Source of the DNA: Acidimicrobiia bacterium
GTDB taxonomy: Bacteria > Actinomycetota > Acidimicrobiia > Acidimicrobiales > AC-14
Length of the DNA stretch: 28,105 bases
Assembly (NCBI GenBank): GCA_019243595.1
Contig: JAFAUA010000235.1
Location: 1-28,105 of the forward strand
Reading direction: 5' to 3'
Shown: positions 1 through 6,637 of the stretch, in pieces
Layout of the letters: each line of letters opens with the position of its first letter
How positions within the stretch are numbered: the stretch's first letter is position 1
Made by a program: the position numbers and the translations under genes
The notes under the pieces: model-generated
Databases searched by the model: none
The model's input: the letters and a program-made list of their open reading frames with translations, nothing else
What the model was told of the DNA's origin: nothing

Positions 1-625
1 GCACGGGCAGGACCCACTGGGCCGTGCGCTGGAACAGGCGAAGCTCCTCGACGGTGTCGACGACGGCGCCCACGATCTGCACGGCGCTGGAGCCGGTGCC
101 GATGACACCGAGGCGCACGCCCTCCAGGGAGACGCTGTGGTCCCACCGGGCGGTGTGGAACACGGGCCCGCCGAAGTCGTCGAGGCCATCGATGTCGGGG
201 TAGCGGGGATGGTGCAGGACGCCGGTGGCGGCGATGACGACGTCGGCCTCGTCCCGAGCACCGTCGGCCGTCTCCAGTCGCCAGCGGCCACCGTCGTATT
301 CGAGCCGCGTCACCTCGGAGCCGAAGCGGATGCGCTCGTCGATGCCGAAGCGCCGGACCACGTCCTCGAGGTAGCGGTAGATCTCCGGTCCCGGTGAGAA
401 CGTGTGGCTCCACTCGGGGTTGGGCGCAAACGAGTAGCTGTAGAGGTGTGACGGGACGTCGCACGCGACGCCGGGGTACGTGTTCTCCCGCCACGTCCCG
501 CCGATGCGGTCGGCCTTCTCATAGAGGACCACGTCGTCGTACCCGGCTTCGGCCAGCTTGACGGCGCTGAGGATGCCGGCCATGCCGGCGCCGATCACGA
601 TGAATCTGGGGCTCTGCATCGCCAT
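1..625 (-). CDS. Flavin-containing Baeyer-Villiger-type monooxygenase (3' end outside window)
   Basis: Predicted FAD- and NADPH-dependent monooxygenase that inserts oxygen into ketones or oxidises related substrates. Only the first 208 codons are present and the gene runs off the left edge. Visible motifs are the N-terminal FAD Rossmann motif GAGMAG (residues 12-17), a GGTW motif shortly after it, the Baeyer-Villiger fingerprint FxGxxxHxxxW at residues 151-161 (F151, G153, H157, W161), and the second, NADPH-binding motif GTGSSA (176-181). The ATG at 625 shares one base with the stop of the upstream dehydrogenase (TGATG), so translation is probably coupled. A second in-frame ATG lies two codons downstream. 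Upstream partners are a Zn-alcohol dehydrogenase and a DMT permease. Family assignment is strong; the substrate is unknown. The complete fingerprint argues against a simple N-hydroxylating FMO. Confidence 0.9.
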   Translation of the reverse strand, partial: MAMQSPRFIVIGAGMAGILSAVKLAEAGYDDVVLYEKADRIGGTWRENTYPGVACDVPSHLYSYSFAPNPEWSHTFSPGPEIYRYLEDVVRRFGIDERIRFGSEVTRLEYDGGRWRLETADGARDEADVVIAATGVLHHPRYPDIDGLDDFGGPVFHTARWDHSVSLEGVRLGVIGTGSSAVQIVGAVVDTVEELRLFQRTAQWVLPV

Positions 626-1722
626 CAGGGTGTCACGACTCCGTGCACGGGCGGGATCTCGTCGCTCTCCCCGGCCATGACCCGCAGCAGATCGTCGGCT
701 TCGGACAGCGACGCCGAGCGGCGGGGTAGGTCGGCAAACGGGTAGCGGCCCGATGCCAGAAGCTCCAGCGCCGCCCGGTAGTCCGGGGCGTCGACGCCAA
801 GGGCGCCGAGGATCCGCAGCTCCTTGAACACGATGAGGTCGGGCCAGAAGCCCGGAGTGTCGGCCGATCCTCGGGTGCCGGCGACGACGACCGTCCCCCC
901 GGCCCGGGCGATGTTCATGGCCTGGCCGAGGGCGGCGGGCGCCTTGGCCGTGACGTCGACGACGACGTCGGCACCGCCGCCCGTTGCCCGACGCAGCGCC
1001 TTGGCCGGGTCGGTGCTGCGCACGTCGACGGCAAGATCGGCCCCGAACTCCTTGGCGAGCGCCAGCCGCTCGTCGTCGCCGGGCGACACGCCGGTCACCA
1101 TGACGAAGGAGGCCCCCGCCTCCTTGACCGCGGCGAGGGTCGACAAGCCGCGCACACCGGGACCGAGCACGGCGACGACGTCGCCTTCCTTGGTGCCCGG
1201 CACCGTGACCCCCCACCGGATGCCGGCGCCGAGCGGGTTGAAGAGGGTGGCCACGGCCGGGTCGAGGACAGGCGGGACGGGCAGCAGCATGCTGTCGGGC
1301 GACAGGTACTGATGGGTGGCGTAGCCGCCCCACAGGCCCGGGCTCTTGTCGAGGGAGACGAGGCCGTACATGTCGGCCAGGCCGTGGCGGCGACAGAGCC
1401 GATAGTCGCCAGCGACGCACTTGTCGCACTCGCCGCACGAGAGCATCACCTCGACCGCGACGCGGTCGCCGACGTGCACCCCCCACCGTTCGGCGGCCTT
1501 GGGCCCGACGGCTTCGACCACGCCGACCGACTCATGGCCGGGCACGAACGGGTACGGCCCGGGGAGTGTCCCCGTCCACAGCTCGTGATCGGTGCCGCAC
1601 AGCCCGCACGCCTCGACGCGCAGCACACCGTCGTCGTCGCCGATCTCCGGCAGCGGCACCTGACGCTCTGCCAGCTGGCGCGGGCCCTCCAGCGTCAGCG
1701 CGTGCGCGACTTCTCGACTCAC
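625..1722 (-). CDS. Zinc-dependent alcohol dehydrogenase (MDR superfamily)
   Basis: Predicted NAD(P)-dependent oxidation of an alcohol to an aldehyde or ketone. The 365-residue product has the medium-chain layout. Catalytic zinc ligands lie in CGLCGTD (C42) and GHE (H63, E64). The structural zinc lobe has four cysteines, C96, C99, C102 and C110. A GroES-like N-terminal half is followed by a Rossmann half with GPGVRG at 187-192. I chose the GTG at 1722 because it overlaps the upstream permease stop as GTGA and gives the usual family length. The open frame continues further upstream, but that part is antisense-like filler lying within the permease gene. The stop overlaps the monooxygenase start. 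Paired with a Baeyer-Villiger enzyme, an alcohol-to-ketone-to-ester route is a reasonable inference; the substrate is not known. Confidence 0.9.
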   Translation of the reverse strand: MSREVAHALTLEGPRQLAERQVPLPEIGDDDGVLRVEACGLCGTDHELWTGTLPGPYPFVPGHESVGVVEAVGPKAAERWGVHVGDRVAVEVMLSCGECDKCVAGDYRLCRRHGLADMYGLVSLDKSPGLWGGYATHQYLSPDSMLLPVPPVLDPAVATLFNPLGAGIRWGVTVPGTKEGDVVAVLGPGVRGLSTLAAVKEAGASFVMVTGVSPGDDERLALAKEFGADLAVDVRSTDPAKALRRATGGGADVVVDVTAKAPAALGQAMNIARAGGTVVVAGTRGSADTPGFWPDLIVFKELRILGALGVDAPDYRAALELLASGRYPFADLPRRSASLSEADDLLRVMAGESDEIPPVHGVVTP

Positions 1723-2582
1723 CGGGTCGTCGGCTGCTCGTGGATGGCGACGAGCGCCGGCGACCGGGTCAGGGCGATCAGACCCCACACCATGACCCCG
1801 AGGCTCACCACCACCAGGACGATCGCCGGGCCGTGGGCGGCGATGGTCTCGTCCAGCAGGGTGAGGCCAACGACGATGCTGAGGACGGGGTTGATGACGG
1901 TCAGCGTCGGCAGCGACCACTCGATCTCGCCCGCCTGAAAGGCGCTCTGCATCAGCAGCAATCCGCCGATGCCGGTGACGGCGACGGCGTACGTCTCCCA
2001 ACTGCTGAAGCCTTCGCCGATGCCGTGCTTGAAGTGCGTCGCAGTCGCCTTGGTCACGACTCCGTTGAGGCCCAGGATGAGCCCGGCGGCCACCGCGAGG
2101 GCAACCGCACGCGGCGCGCCGTCGAGTCGCTGGCCTACGACGAGCAGGGTCACCATCAATCCCAGGGTGATGACGAACAGCACGGCCCAACCGGCGCCCG
2201 TCGGTGTGTCCTTTCCGGTCGCGGGATCGGCGACAACCAAGGCAACCGCCAAGCCGACGATCGTCGCCGCCGCGCCGAGCCAGTCAGCACGGCGCAGGCT
2301 CTTCCCTGACACCCGTGCGGCGAGCGGCAGCGCCAGCAGCAGACCCACCGGGATGATCGCCTGGACGAGCGCCAGCGAACCCGTCGCCAGGGCAGTCGCG
2401 AGCAGCGCGAACCCGGCGATCTGGGCGCCGATCCCCGCCAGCCACGCCGGCTGCTGGATCAAGTGGAGCAGCAGCGACGGGCGAAGGTTGTGCTCGGCGG
2501 GCGCGGCCCGGGCCTGCGTGTGCATGAGCACCGACGAGGCGCCGAAGAACGCCGCCGCGCACAGCGCCAGGACCACAACCAC
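1719..2582 (-). CDS. DMT-superfamily (EamA-like) membrane permease
   Basis: A 287-residue, very hydrophobic protein with about nine or ten predicted membrane segments in two halves, as in drug/metabolite transporters. The second half carries an EamA-like stretch (INPVLSIVVGLTLLDE) close to the C terminus. It should sit in the cytoplasmic membrane and move a small metabolite; direction and substrate cannot be told. It is the first gene of a leftward operon with the dehydrogenase and monooxygenase, overlapping the dehydrogenase start by four bases. The GTG at 2582 is the first start after an in-frame TAG, and another GTG two codons in is equally possible. Only 46 bp separate it from the divergent SDR gene. 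Confidence 0.8.
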   Translation of the reverse strand: MVVVLALCAAAFFGASSVLMHTQARAAPAEHNLRPSLLLHLIQQPAWLAGIGAQIAGFALLATALATGSLALVQAIIPVGLLLALPLAARVSGKSLRRADWLGAAATIVGLAVALVVADPATGKDTPTGAGWAVLFVITLGLMVTLLVVGQRLDGAPRAVALAVAAGLILGLNGVVTKATATHFKHGIGEGFSSWETYAVAVTGIGGLLLMQSAFQAGEIEWSLPTLTVINPVLSIVVGLTLLDETIAAHGPAIVLVVVSLGVMVWGLIALTRSPALVAIHEQPTTR

Positions 2583-2628
2583 GGCGTGGGTCTAACACGG
2601 CGCCTCCAAAGACGGCAGAATCCGCCGT

Positions 2629-3648
2629 GTGAAGGTCTTGGTCACGGGAGCAACGGGATTCATCGGCGCCCACAGTGCGGTTGCCATCGAGCGAGCAGGA
2701 CACGACGTCCGGCTGTTCGTACGCGATCCGCAGAAGGCGTCGCGCATCGCGGGATCGGTCGGCCTGCGCGCCGACGACGTCGCCACCGGCGACGTCACCG
2801 ACGCTCCGTCGGTCGACAAGGCGCTGGTCGGCTGCGACGCCGTCCTGCACACCGCCGCCGCCGTGTCGATCAAGCGGGCCGACGCCGAACGGGCCATCGA
2901 GATCAACGCTGGCGGCGCAGAGACCGTGCTGCGCGCCGCGGCCGAGCACGGCCTGTCGAGGATCATCCACGTCTCGAGCACGAGCGCCCTCGAACAGATA
3001 CCCGACCGTCCGTTGACGGTCACGACGCCGATCGCCACGGCCGACGGTTACGCGGCGTCGAAGGCGGCCGCCGAGCGCGTGGCCCGCGGCCTGCAGGACG
3101 ACGGCGCGCCGGTGCACATCACCTATCCCGGTGGCGTGCTCGGTCCGGCAGCCGGTGGGTCGCTGGGCGAGGCGTCGACCCAGATCTCCCGCGTGATCGC
3201 CGCGGGGCTGTTCCCCACGGGGAGCGGCTCGATGTCCATCGTCGACGTCCGCGATGTGGCCGAGGTGCACGCCCGGCTCCTCGAGCCTGGCGACCGCCCG
3301 GCGCGTGTCTTGTGCGGCGGCACGTTGGTCACCATGGGCGAGCTGGCCGAGAAGCTGCGGGCGCTGACCGGCCGCCGGTTCCCCGTTCCGCCGACGCCGC
3401 CCGCCCTCTTGCGTGCGATCGGCCGCGCCGTCGATCGGGTGATGACGGTCGTCCCCCTCGACCTTCCGATCACCGAGGAGGCCATGACGCTTCTCACCAT
3501 GTGGCCCGGCACCGAGGACAACGTGGAGGAGCTGGGCATGCAGTACCGCCCGGTCGACGAGACCCTCGCCGCGGCCGTGCGGGCGTGGCTCGACGCCGGT
3601 CTCGTCACGCCCCGCCAAGCGGGACGGTTGCGCCCAGACGCTGGGTAG
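2629..3648 (+). CDS. NAD(P)-dependent epimerase/dehydratase (extended SDR)
   Basis: A 339-residue extended short-chain dehydrogenase. The N terminus has the nucleotide-binding motif GATGFIG (7-13). Catalytic residues are Y141 and K145 in YAASK, with the serine probably in HVSSTS (S116 or S117). The C-terminal third is the substrate-binding part. It resembles the dihydroflavonol-reductase/NAD-dependent epimerase group, which acts on sugar nucleotides, steroids or hydroxyketones; the substrate cannot be inferred. The GTG at 2629 begins directly at the MKVLVTG motif and lies just past the divergent permease start, so the intergenic stretch must hold promoters for both directions. The next gene starts nine bases after this stop, suggesting co-transcription with the aldo/keto reductase. 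Confidence 0.88.
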   Translation: MKVLVTGATGFIGAHSAVAIERAGHDVRLFVRDPQKASRIAGSVGLRADDVATGDVTDAPSVDKALVGCDAVLHTAAAVSIKRADAERAIEINAGGAETVLRAAAEHGLSRIIHVSSTSALEQIPDRPLTVTTPIATADGYAASKAAAERVARGLQDDGAPVHITYPGGVLGPAAGGSLGEASTQISRVIAAGLFPTGSGSMSIVDVRDVAEVHARLLEPGDRPARVLCGGTLVTMGELAEKLRALTGRRFPVPPTPPALLRAIGRAVDRVMTVVPLDLPITEEAMTLLTMWPGTEDNVEELGMQYRPVDETLAAAVRAWLDAGLVTPRQAGRLRPDAG

Positions 3649-3657
3649 GTTCGCCCC

Positions 3658-4452
3658 ATGGAGACGTCAATCCGCCTCGGCGATGTGACCGTGCCTCGTA
3701 TGGGCCTGGGCACCAACCACCTCGACTACAACGATGAGAACGTCTCGTTCGTCAAGGACGTCGTCGGTGCCGGCATCCGCCACATCGACACCGCCTACCG
3801 CTACCGCAACGGCGAGAGCGAGACGACCATCGGTGCCGCCCTGTCACCGTTCGCGCCCGACATGGTCGTGGCCACCAAGGCCGGGATCAGCGACGGCGGC
3901 GGACGGCCCGAGGTCCTCACTGCCGAGATCGACGAGAGTCTGAAGCGGCTGCAGACCGACACCATCGCCCTCCACTACCTCCACCGCGTCGACGCCAATG
4001 TGCCAGTCGAGGAGAGCCTGGGCGCCCTGAAGGAGGCCCAGGACGCGGGCAAGATCCGCCACATCGGCATCTCGGAGGTGGGCGTCGACCTCCTCGAGCG
4101 GGCGCGTGCGGTCGTCGAGATCGCCGCCGTGCAGAACCACTACAGCATCGTCGAACGAAAGTGGGACGACGTCGTCGACTACTGCGAGCGAGAGAGCATC
4201 GTCTTCGTCCCCTACTTCCCGCTGCGGGGTGAGACGCCGGCCGCCGTCGACGAGATCGCGGCGCAGCGGGGCGCCACCGCCTCACAGATCAAGCTGGCGT
4301 GGCTCCTGCGGCGCTCCCCTGTCACCCTGCCGATCCCCGGCACGCTCAACGCCGCCCACGCCAAGGAAAACCTGGCGGCCCTCGAGACCGAGCTCAGCGA
4401 CGAGGAGTTCGAAGCGCTGAGCCGATCAGTGTCCCGCGGCGGTGACCTGTAG
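3658..4452 (+). CDS. Aldo/keto reductase
   Basis: A 264-residue NADPH-dependent carbonyl reductase of the (beta/alpha)8 aldo/keto reductase family. The catalytic tetrad can be read: D44 and Y49 in the DTAYRY region, K74 in VVATK, and H109 in LHRVD. The length is slightly below the usual 280-320, with short surface loops. The ATG at 3658 follows the SDR stop by nine bases, so the two reductases are probably one transcript and may act on related carbonyl or sugar substrates. The last 27 bp overlap the 3' end of the convergent secreted-protein gene. Frame and motifs are intact; the specific substrate is unknown. Confidence 0.88.
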   Translation: METSIRLGDVTVPRMGLGTNHLDYNDENVSFVKDVVGAGIRHIDTAYRYRNGESETTIGAALSPFAPDMVVATKAGISDGGGRPEVLTAEIDESLKRLQTDTIALHYLHRVDANVPVEESLGALKEAQDAGKIRHIGISEVGVDLLERARAVVEIAAVQNHYSIVERKWDDVVDYCERESIVFVPYFPLRGETPAAVDEIAAQRGATASQIKLAWLLRRSPVTLPIPGTLNAAHAKENLAALETELSDEEFEALSRSVSRGGDL

Positions 4453-4851
4453 ATCGGCCTCGGACTGCTCCAGCAAGATGCCCGCCTTGCTGACGCGTTC
4501 GCTGATCCGTTCGGTCCCCTCGCAAGGCGGCGCCGTCATCGGCGTGCTCTCTGTGTAAGTCGAACGTGCCTTGATCGTCACACCCTTCGTGATCGGATCG
4601 ATCACCGGGCATCCCCGGGGCTCGGTGCCGAACCGGGTGAGCGTGAGGGTTTGGCTGCGGCGGGAGCAGTTCTGCACCTGGAGGGACAGCGTGACGTTCG
4701 AGCCCTCGGGAGCGGTGGAGGGGCTGAAGGCGAACTGGGTGATCCTCGCGATGCACCGCGATGCCGCGGCAGCCGTCGCGTTGCTGTGCCCGCCATAGAG
4801 ACTGGCACCGACAACTGCGACAGTCAGAGCGAGAACGAGCCGGGTGCGCAT
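4426..4851 (-). CDS. Secreted four-cysteine protein of unknown function
   Basis: A 141-residue protein with a clear export signal: MRTR, a hydrophobic core to about residue 20, and an Ala-rich cleavage region (ATAAAAS) near residues 25-31. The mature part has four cysteines (C33, C62, C81, C110), which suggests two disulfides, and a beta-rich Ser/Thr pattern with a segment (LSLQVQNCS) resembling an Ig- or DUF-like beta-sandwich. I do not recognise a named family. It lies 24 bp downstream of the RsbW-like ATPase gene in the same direction and may share its SigF-type promoter. Its 3' end overlaps the aldo/keto reductase by 27 bp on the opposite strand. Signal peptide and frame support a real gene; the function is open. 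Confidence 0.68.
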   Translation of the reverse strand: MRTRLVLALTVAVVGASLYGGHSNATAAAASRCIARITQFAFSPSTAPEGSNVTLSLQVQNCSRRSQTLTLTRFGTEPRGCPVIDPITKGVTIKARSTYTESTPMTAPPCEGTERISERVSKAGILLEQSEADLQVTAAGH

Positions 4852-4875
4852 CGCTCCGACCGTAGCTCCCTCGGG

Positions 4876-5400
4876 TCAGTCTGTTGGCACGCCCCTCCGC
4901 CACGGCATCCGGCCGCGTCGACGGCGGTCGCCCGCTGTGGTCGGGCACCGCAGCCCGAACCACACCGACTTCGATTCGCCGCGCAGGACGACGCCCCACC
5001 GCGTTGCCAAGCCCGCGACCAGGGTGAGACCACGGCCGTGTTCGCCGTCCGGCAGTGGGTGCACCGGTGAGGGGCAGCCGTCGCCGACGTCGGTGACTTC
5101 GACGCGGACACCATCAGCCAGTACGTCCACCACGACGTCGAACTCGGTCTGGGCGTGGATGACGGCGTTGGTCGCGAGCTCGCTGACGAGCAGGAGGACG
5201 GCGTCCATGTCCATCTCCTCGACGATCTGGCCTTCGAGCGCCTCGCGGACGAACGCCCGCGCCGCCCGGACTGCGCCCGCGTCGGCCCTGAAGTGGCAGG
5301 GCGCCGCTTCGTCGGGCACGGCGCGCCCCGGGGTCTGGCGGCCAAGCGCTCGGGGAGCGTGATCGAGAACGGACAGCGGGGCCTTTCCAGGGGTTCGCAA
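4876..5400 (-). CDS. RsbW-like ATP-binding anti-sigma factor / serine kinase (HATPase_c)
   Basis: A 174-residue GHKL-type ATPase like those that bind sigma-B/F factors and phosphorylate anti-anti-sigma factors. The N-box is SELATNAVIHA (E74, N78, H82). A G1-like DVGDG lies at 104-108 and the G2 motif HGRGLTLV at 121-128. No membrane segment is visible, so it should be cytosolic. The first usable start is the TTG at 5400, preceded by a good SigF/SigB promoter match (5418-5444); a GTG at 5319 (codon 28) is the main alternative. The C-terminal tail is Arg-rich. No sigma factor or anti-anti-sigma gene lies in the window, so partners must be elsewhere. The divergent neighbour encodes an HTH protein. 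Confidence 0.8.
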   Translation of the reverse strand: MRTPGKAPLSVLDHAPRALGRQTPGRAVPDEAAPCHFRADAGAVRAARAFVREALEGQIVEEMDMDAVLLLVSELATNAVIHAQTEFDVVVDVLADGVRVEVTDVGDGCPSPVHPLPDGEHGRGLTLVAGLATRWGVVLRGESKSVWFGLRCPTTAGDRRRRGRMPWRRGVPTD

Positions 5401-5411
5401 CAGCCTGTTGC

Positions 5412-5424
5412 CGGGTAGTACCCG
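5412..5424. promoter_or_regulatory. Short palindrome between divergent anti-sigma and HTH genes
   Basis: CGGGTA-G-TACCCG is a perfect inverted repeat with 6-base arms. It overlaps the GGGTAC -10 element of the minus-strand promoter and lies about 40 bases before the HTH gene start. It could be an operator for the divergent HTH protein, or simply a consequence of the promoter sequence. Confidence 0.3.
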
Positions 5425-5444
5425 TCAAGGAGTCGGACGAAACC
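5418..5444 (-). promoter_or_regulatory. SigF/SigB-type promoter match upstream of the RsbW-like gene
   Basis: On the minus strand, GGTTT (5444-5440) is followed after 16 bases by GGGTAC (5423-5418). This matches the actinobacterial group-3 stress sigma consensus (GTTT, 15-17 bases, GGGTA). The predicted start of transcription falls about seven bases on, just before the TTG codon at 5400. Such promoters often drive the anti-sigma gene of their own sigma factor, which fits the gene downstream. The call rests on motif reading only. Confidence 0.5.
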
Positions 5445-5464
5445 GGCAAAGAGGAGAAGGTGCC

Positions 5465-5830
5465 ATGGCCCTTACCGAGGCGGCCGAGGAACAGGTACTC
5501 GAGGTCTTCGAGGACGTCGCGTCAGACCTCGAAGGCGCGGCCGACGAGACCCGGAAGGCCGCCCGTGGCGTGCGGCGTGCTGTTGCAGAGCGCGGACGCG
5601 GCGAGCCGTGGGAGCAGGTGGTCGGCGGCCCGTCGGGCCGCGAGCTGCTCGGCCGCGTCGCAGGAGTCGCCAGCCGCCTCTCGGCGGCGACGGTCCGCCT
5701 GCGCCAGGGCATCGTGCGGGGTCTGCTCAGCGAGGGCCTGGGCGTCCGCCGCATCGCCGAGTTCCTCGGCGTCAGCCACCAGCGCATCTCCCGGGTGGTG
5801 AAGGACATGAACGGCGAGGAAGAGCAGTGA
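5465..5830 (+). CDS. Small helix-turn-helix protein
   Basis: A 121-residue protein. Residues 1-50 are acidic and predicted helical, with coiled-coil potential (EEQVLEVFEDVASDLEG). The C terminus (91-112, GLGVRRIAEFLGVSHQRISR) is a clear helix-turn-helix of the type found in resolvase or sigma-region-4-like DNA binders. The start is fixed by a strong Shine-Dalgarno, AGAGGAGAAGG, ending four bases before the ATG. The open frame reaches further upstream, but without a good site. It diverges from the RsbW-like gene and shares the intergenic palindrome, so it may regulate that promoter. Its stop overlaps by four bases the start of a proline-rich small ORF. No exact family is recognised; DNA binding is inferred from the HTH. 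Confidence 0.8.
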   Translation: MALTEAAEEQVLEVFEDVASDLEGAADETRKAARGVRRAVAERGRGEPWEQVVGGPSGRELLGRVAGVASRLSAATVRLRQGIVRGLLSEGLGVRRIAEFLGVSHQRISRVVKDMNGEEEQ

Positions 5831-5976
5831 TCACCGAGACCACCGCCACTGGCCCCTTGCGGCCGAACCCCCTTCCACCGGTCAACCCACAGCCGCTCGA
5901 TCCCGAGCAGCCGCTCCCGGTCCCGCCGAATCCGACGCCCCCAGAGCAACCGAAGCCGGAGCCCGCTCCCGCTTAG
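5827..5976 (+). CDS. Proline-rich 49-residue small protein overlapping the HTH gene
   Basis: A GTG at 5827 overlaps the HTH gene stop as GTGA and opens a 49-codon frame ending at a TAG. Nineteen of the 49 residues are proline, mostly as P-x-P or PP-x steps with Asn, Gln, Glu and Leu between, after a short Thr-rich head. There is no signal peptide or membrane segment. Codon third positions are mostly G or C, as in neighbouring genes. The strong Shine-Dalgarno of the HTH gene is far away, so translation would depend on coupling. A hairpin followed by T residues lies 15 bases after the stop. It could be a polyproline partner peptide, a frameshift-made tail of the HTH protein, or a chance frame; no function is known. 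Confidence 0.45.
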   Translation: MITETTATGPLRPNPLPPVNPQPLDPEQPLPVPPNPTPPEQPKPEPAPA

Positions 5977-5991
5977 GGCGACAGCGTCGAC

Positions 5992-6013
5992 ATCGGCCAT
6001 TCGGCCGATTTAG
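5992..6013 (+). terminator. Possible intrinsic terminator after the HTH/proline-rich pair
   Basis: ATCGGCC-ATTC-GGCCGAT is a perfect 7-bp stem with a 4-base loop (5992-6009), followed by TTAGA. It starts 15 bases after the proline-rich ORF stop and before the lipoprotein gene at 6070. The T run is short, so this is a weak to moderate terminator call. Confidence 0.38.
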
Positions 6014-6069
6014 ACGGTCGAGCAGCGCATCGTTGTCAACGCAATGCCTGGCGCGGGCGTCAAAGGTGC

Positions 6070-6630
6070 GTGACAAATTCGTTGGGACGAGCCTTCGCAG
6101 GCACGGCTGCTGCCACCCTGCTGATTGTCGGTATCGGAGCATGCTCGGGGACGCACACGAAGGCGCGCGGTGCGCCACCCGTACCGCCGACGACGACCAC
6201 CACCGCACAAGCGACCACGGCACAAGCTCAACAGGTTGTGGCACCGGCAACGACCGTCAGGGCGACCGGCCCGCAGAACCTGCCGGCAACCGACGCGCTG
6301 CGAGCGCAGCTGGTCACCGCGTACGTCGCCTTCACACACTTCCCCGCACGGGATATCGCGGGAACGCAGCCCGGGTCCGTCTTCTATGCGTACCTGCCCT
6401 CGACTCGGACCTATTGGGCGGTCGCGACGTTCGAACCGCGTGCGGCCGCAGCCTTCCAAACACTCGTCAACATGCAGGACGGCGGCGACATCGGCATCTT
6501 CAGTCGGCCGACCGGAGCGGCCTGGAAGATGCAAGGCGTAGGCGGCATCCCGTTCCCGTGCTCGGCGCGCTTGCTCCCCGAGCTGCAGAGACTCTGGGGG
6601 CTGCAGTCACCGGCGGGCTGCCTCTCCTGA
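6070..6630 (+). CDS. Predicted lipoprotein of unknown function
   Basis: A 186-residue protein with a lipoprotein signal: a hydrophobic stretch from about residue 8 to 22 followed by the lipobox IGAC, with the modified cysteine at C25. A Thr/Ala/Gln-rich low-complexity linker (about residues 35-65, starting PPVPPTTTTT) separates the anchor from a globular domain (about 75-186) that contains SVFYAY and TYWAVATF beta-strand-like segments and two late cysteines (C163, C184). The GTG at 6070 is the first start giving the signal peptide. It is convergent with the MMPL exporter gene, with only seven bases between stops. No family is recognised; cell-surface location is well supported, function is not. 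Confidence 0.75.
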   Translation: MTNSLGRAFAGTAAATLLIVGIGACSGTHTKARGAPPVPPTTTTTAQATTAQAQQVVAPATTVRATGPQNLPATDALRAQLVTAYVAFTHFPARDIAGTQPGSVFYAYLPSTRTYWAVATFEPRAAAAFQTLVNMQDGGDIGIFSRPTGAAWKMQGVGGIPFPCSARLLPELQRLWGLQSPAGCLS

Positions 6631-6637
6631 CCCAGGC

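Noticed and set aside
1722..2190. N-terminal extension of the alcohol dehydrogenase to 521 residues
   Set aside because: The extra part lies wholly inside the permease gene and is Arg-rich noise; the GTG at 1722 gives the family length and a 4-bp overlap.
2284..3618. Long minus-strand frame of 444 codons opposite the SDR gene
   Set aside because: Arg/Gly/His-rich low-complexity composition with no motifs; the plus strand in the same place has a clean SDR with catalytic residues. High-GC antisense frames of this kind are common.
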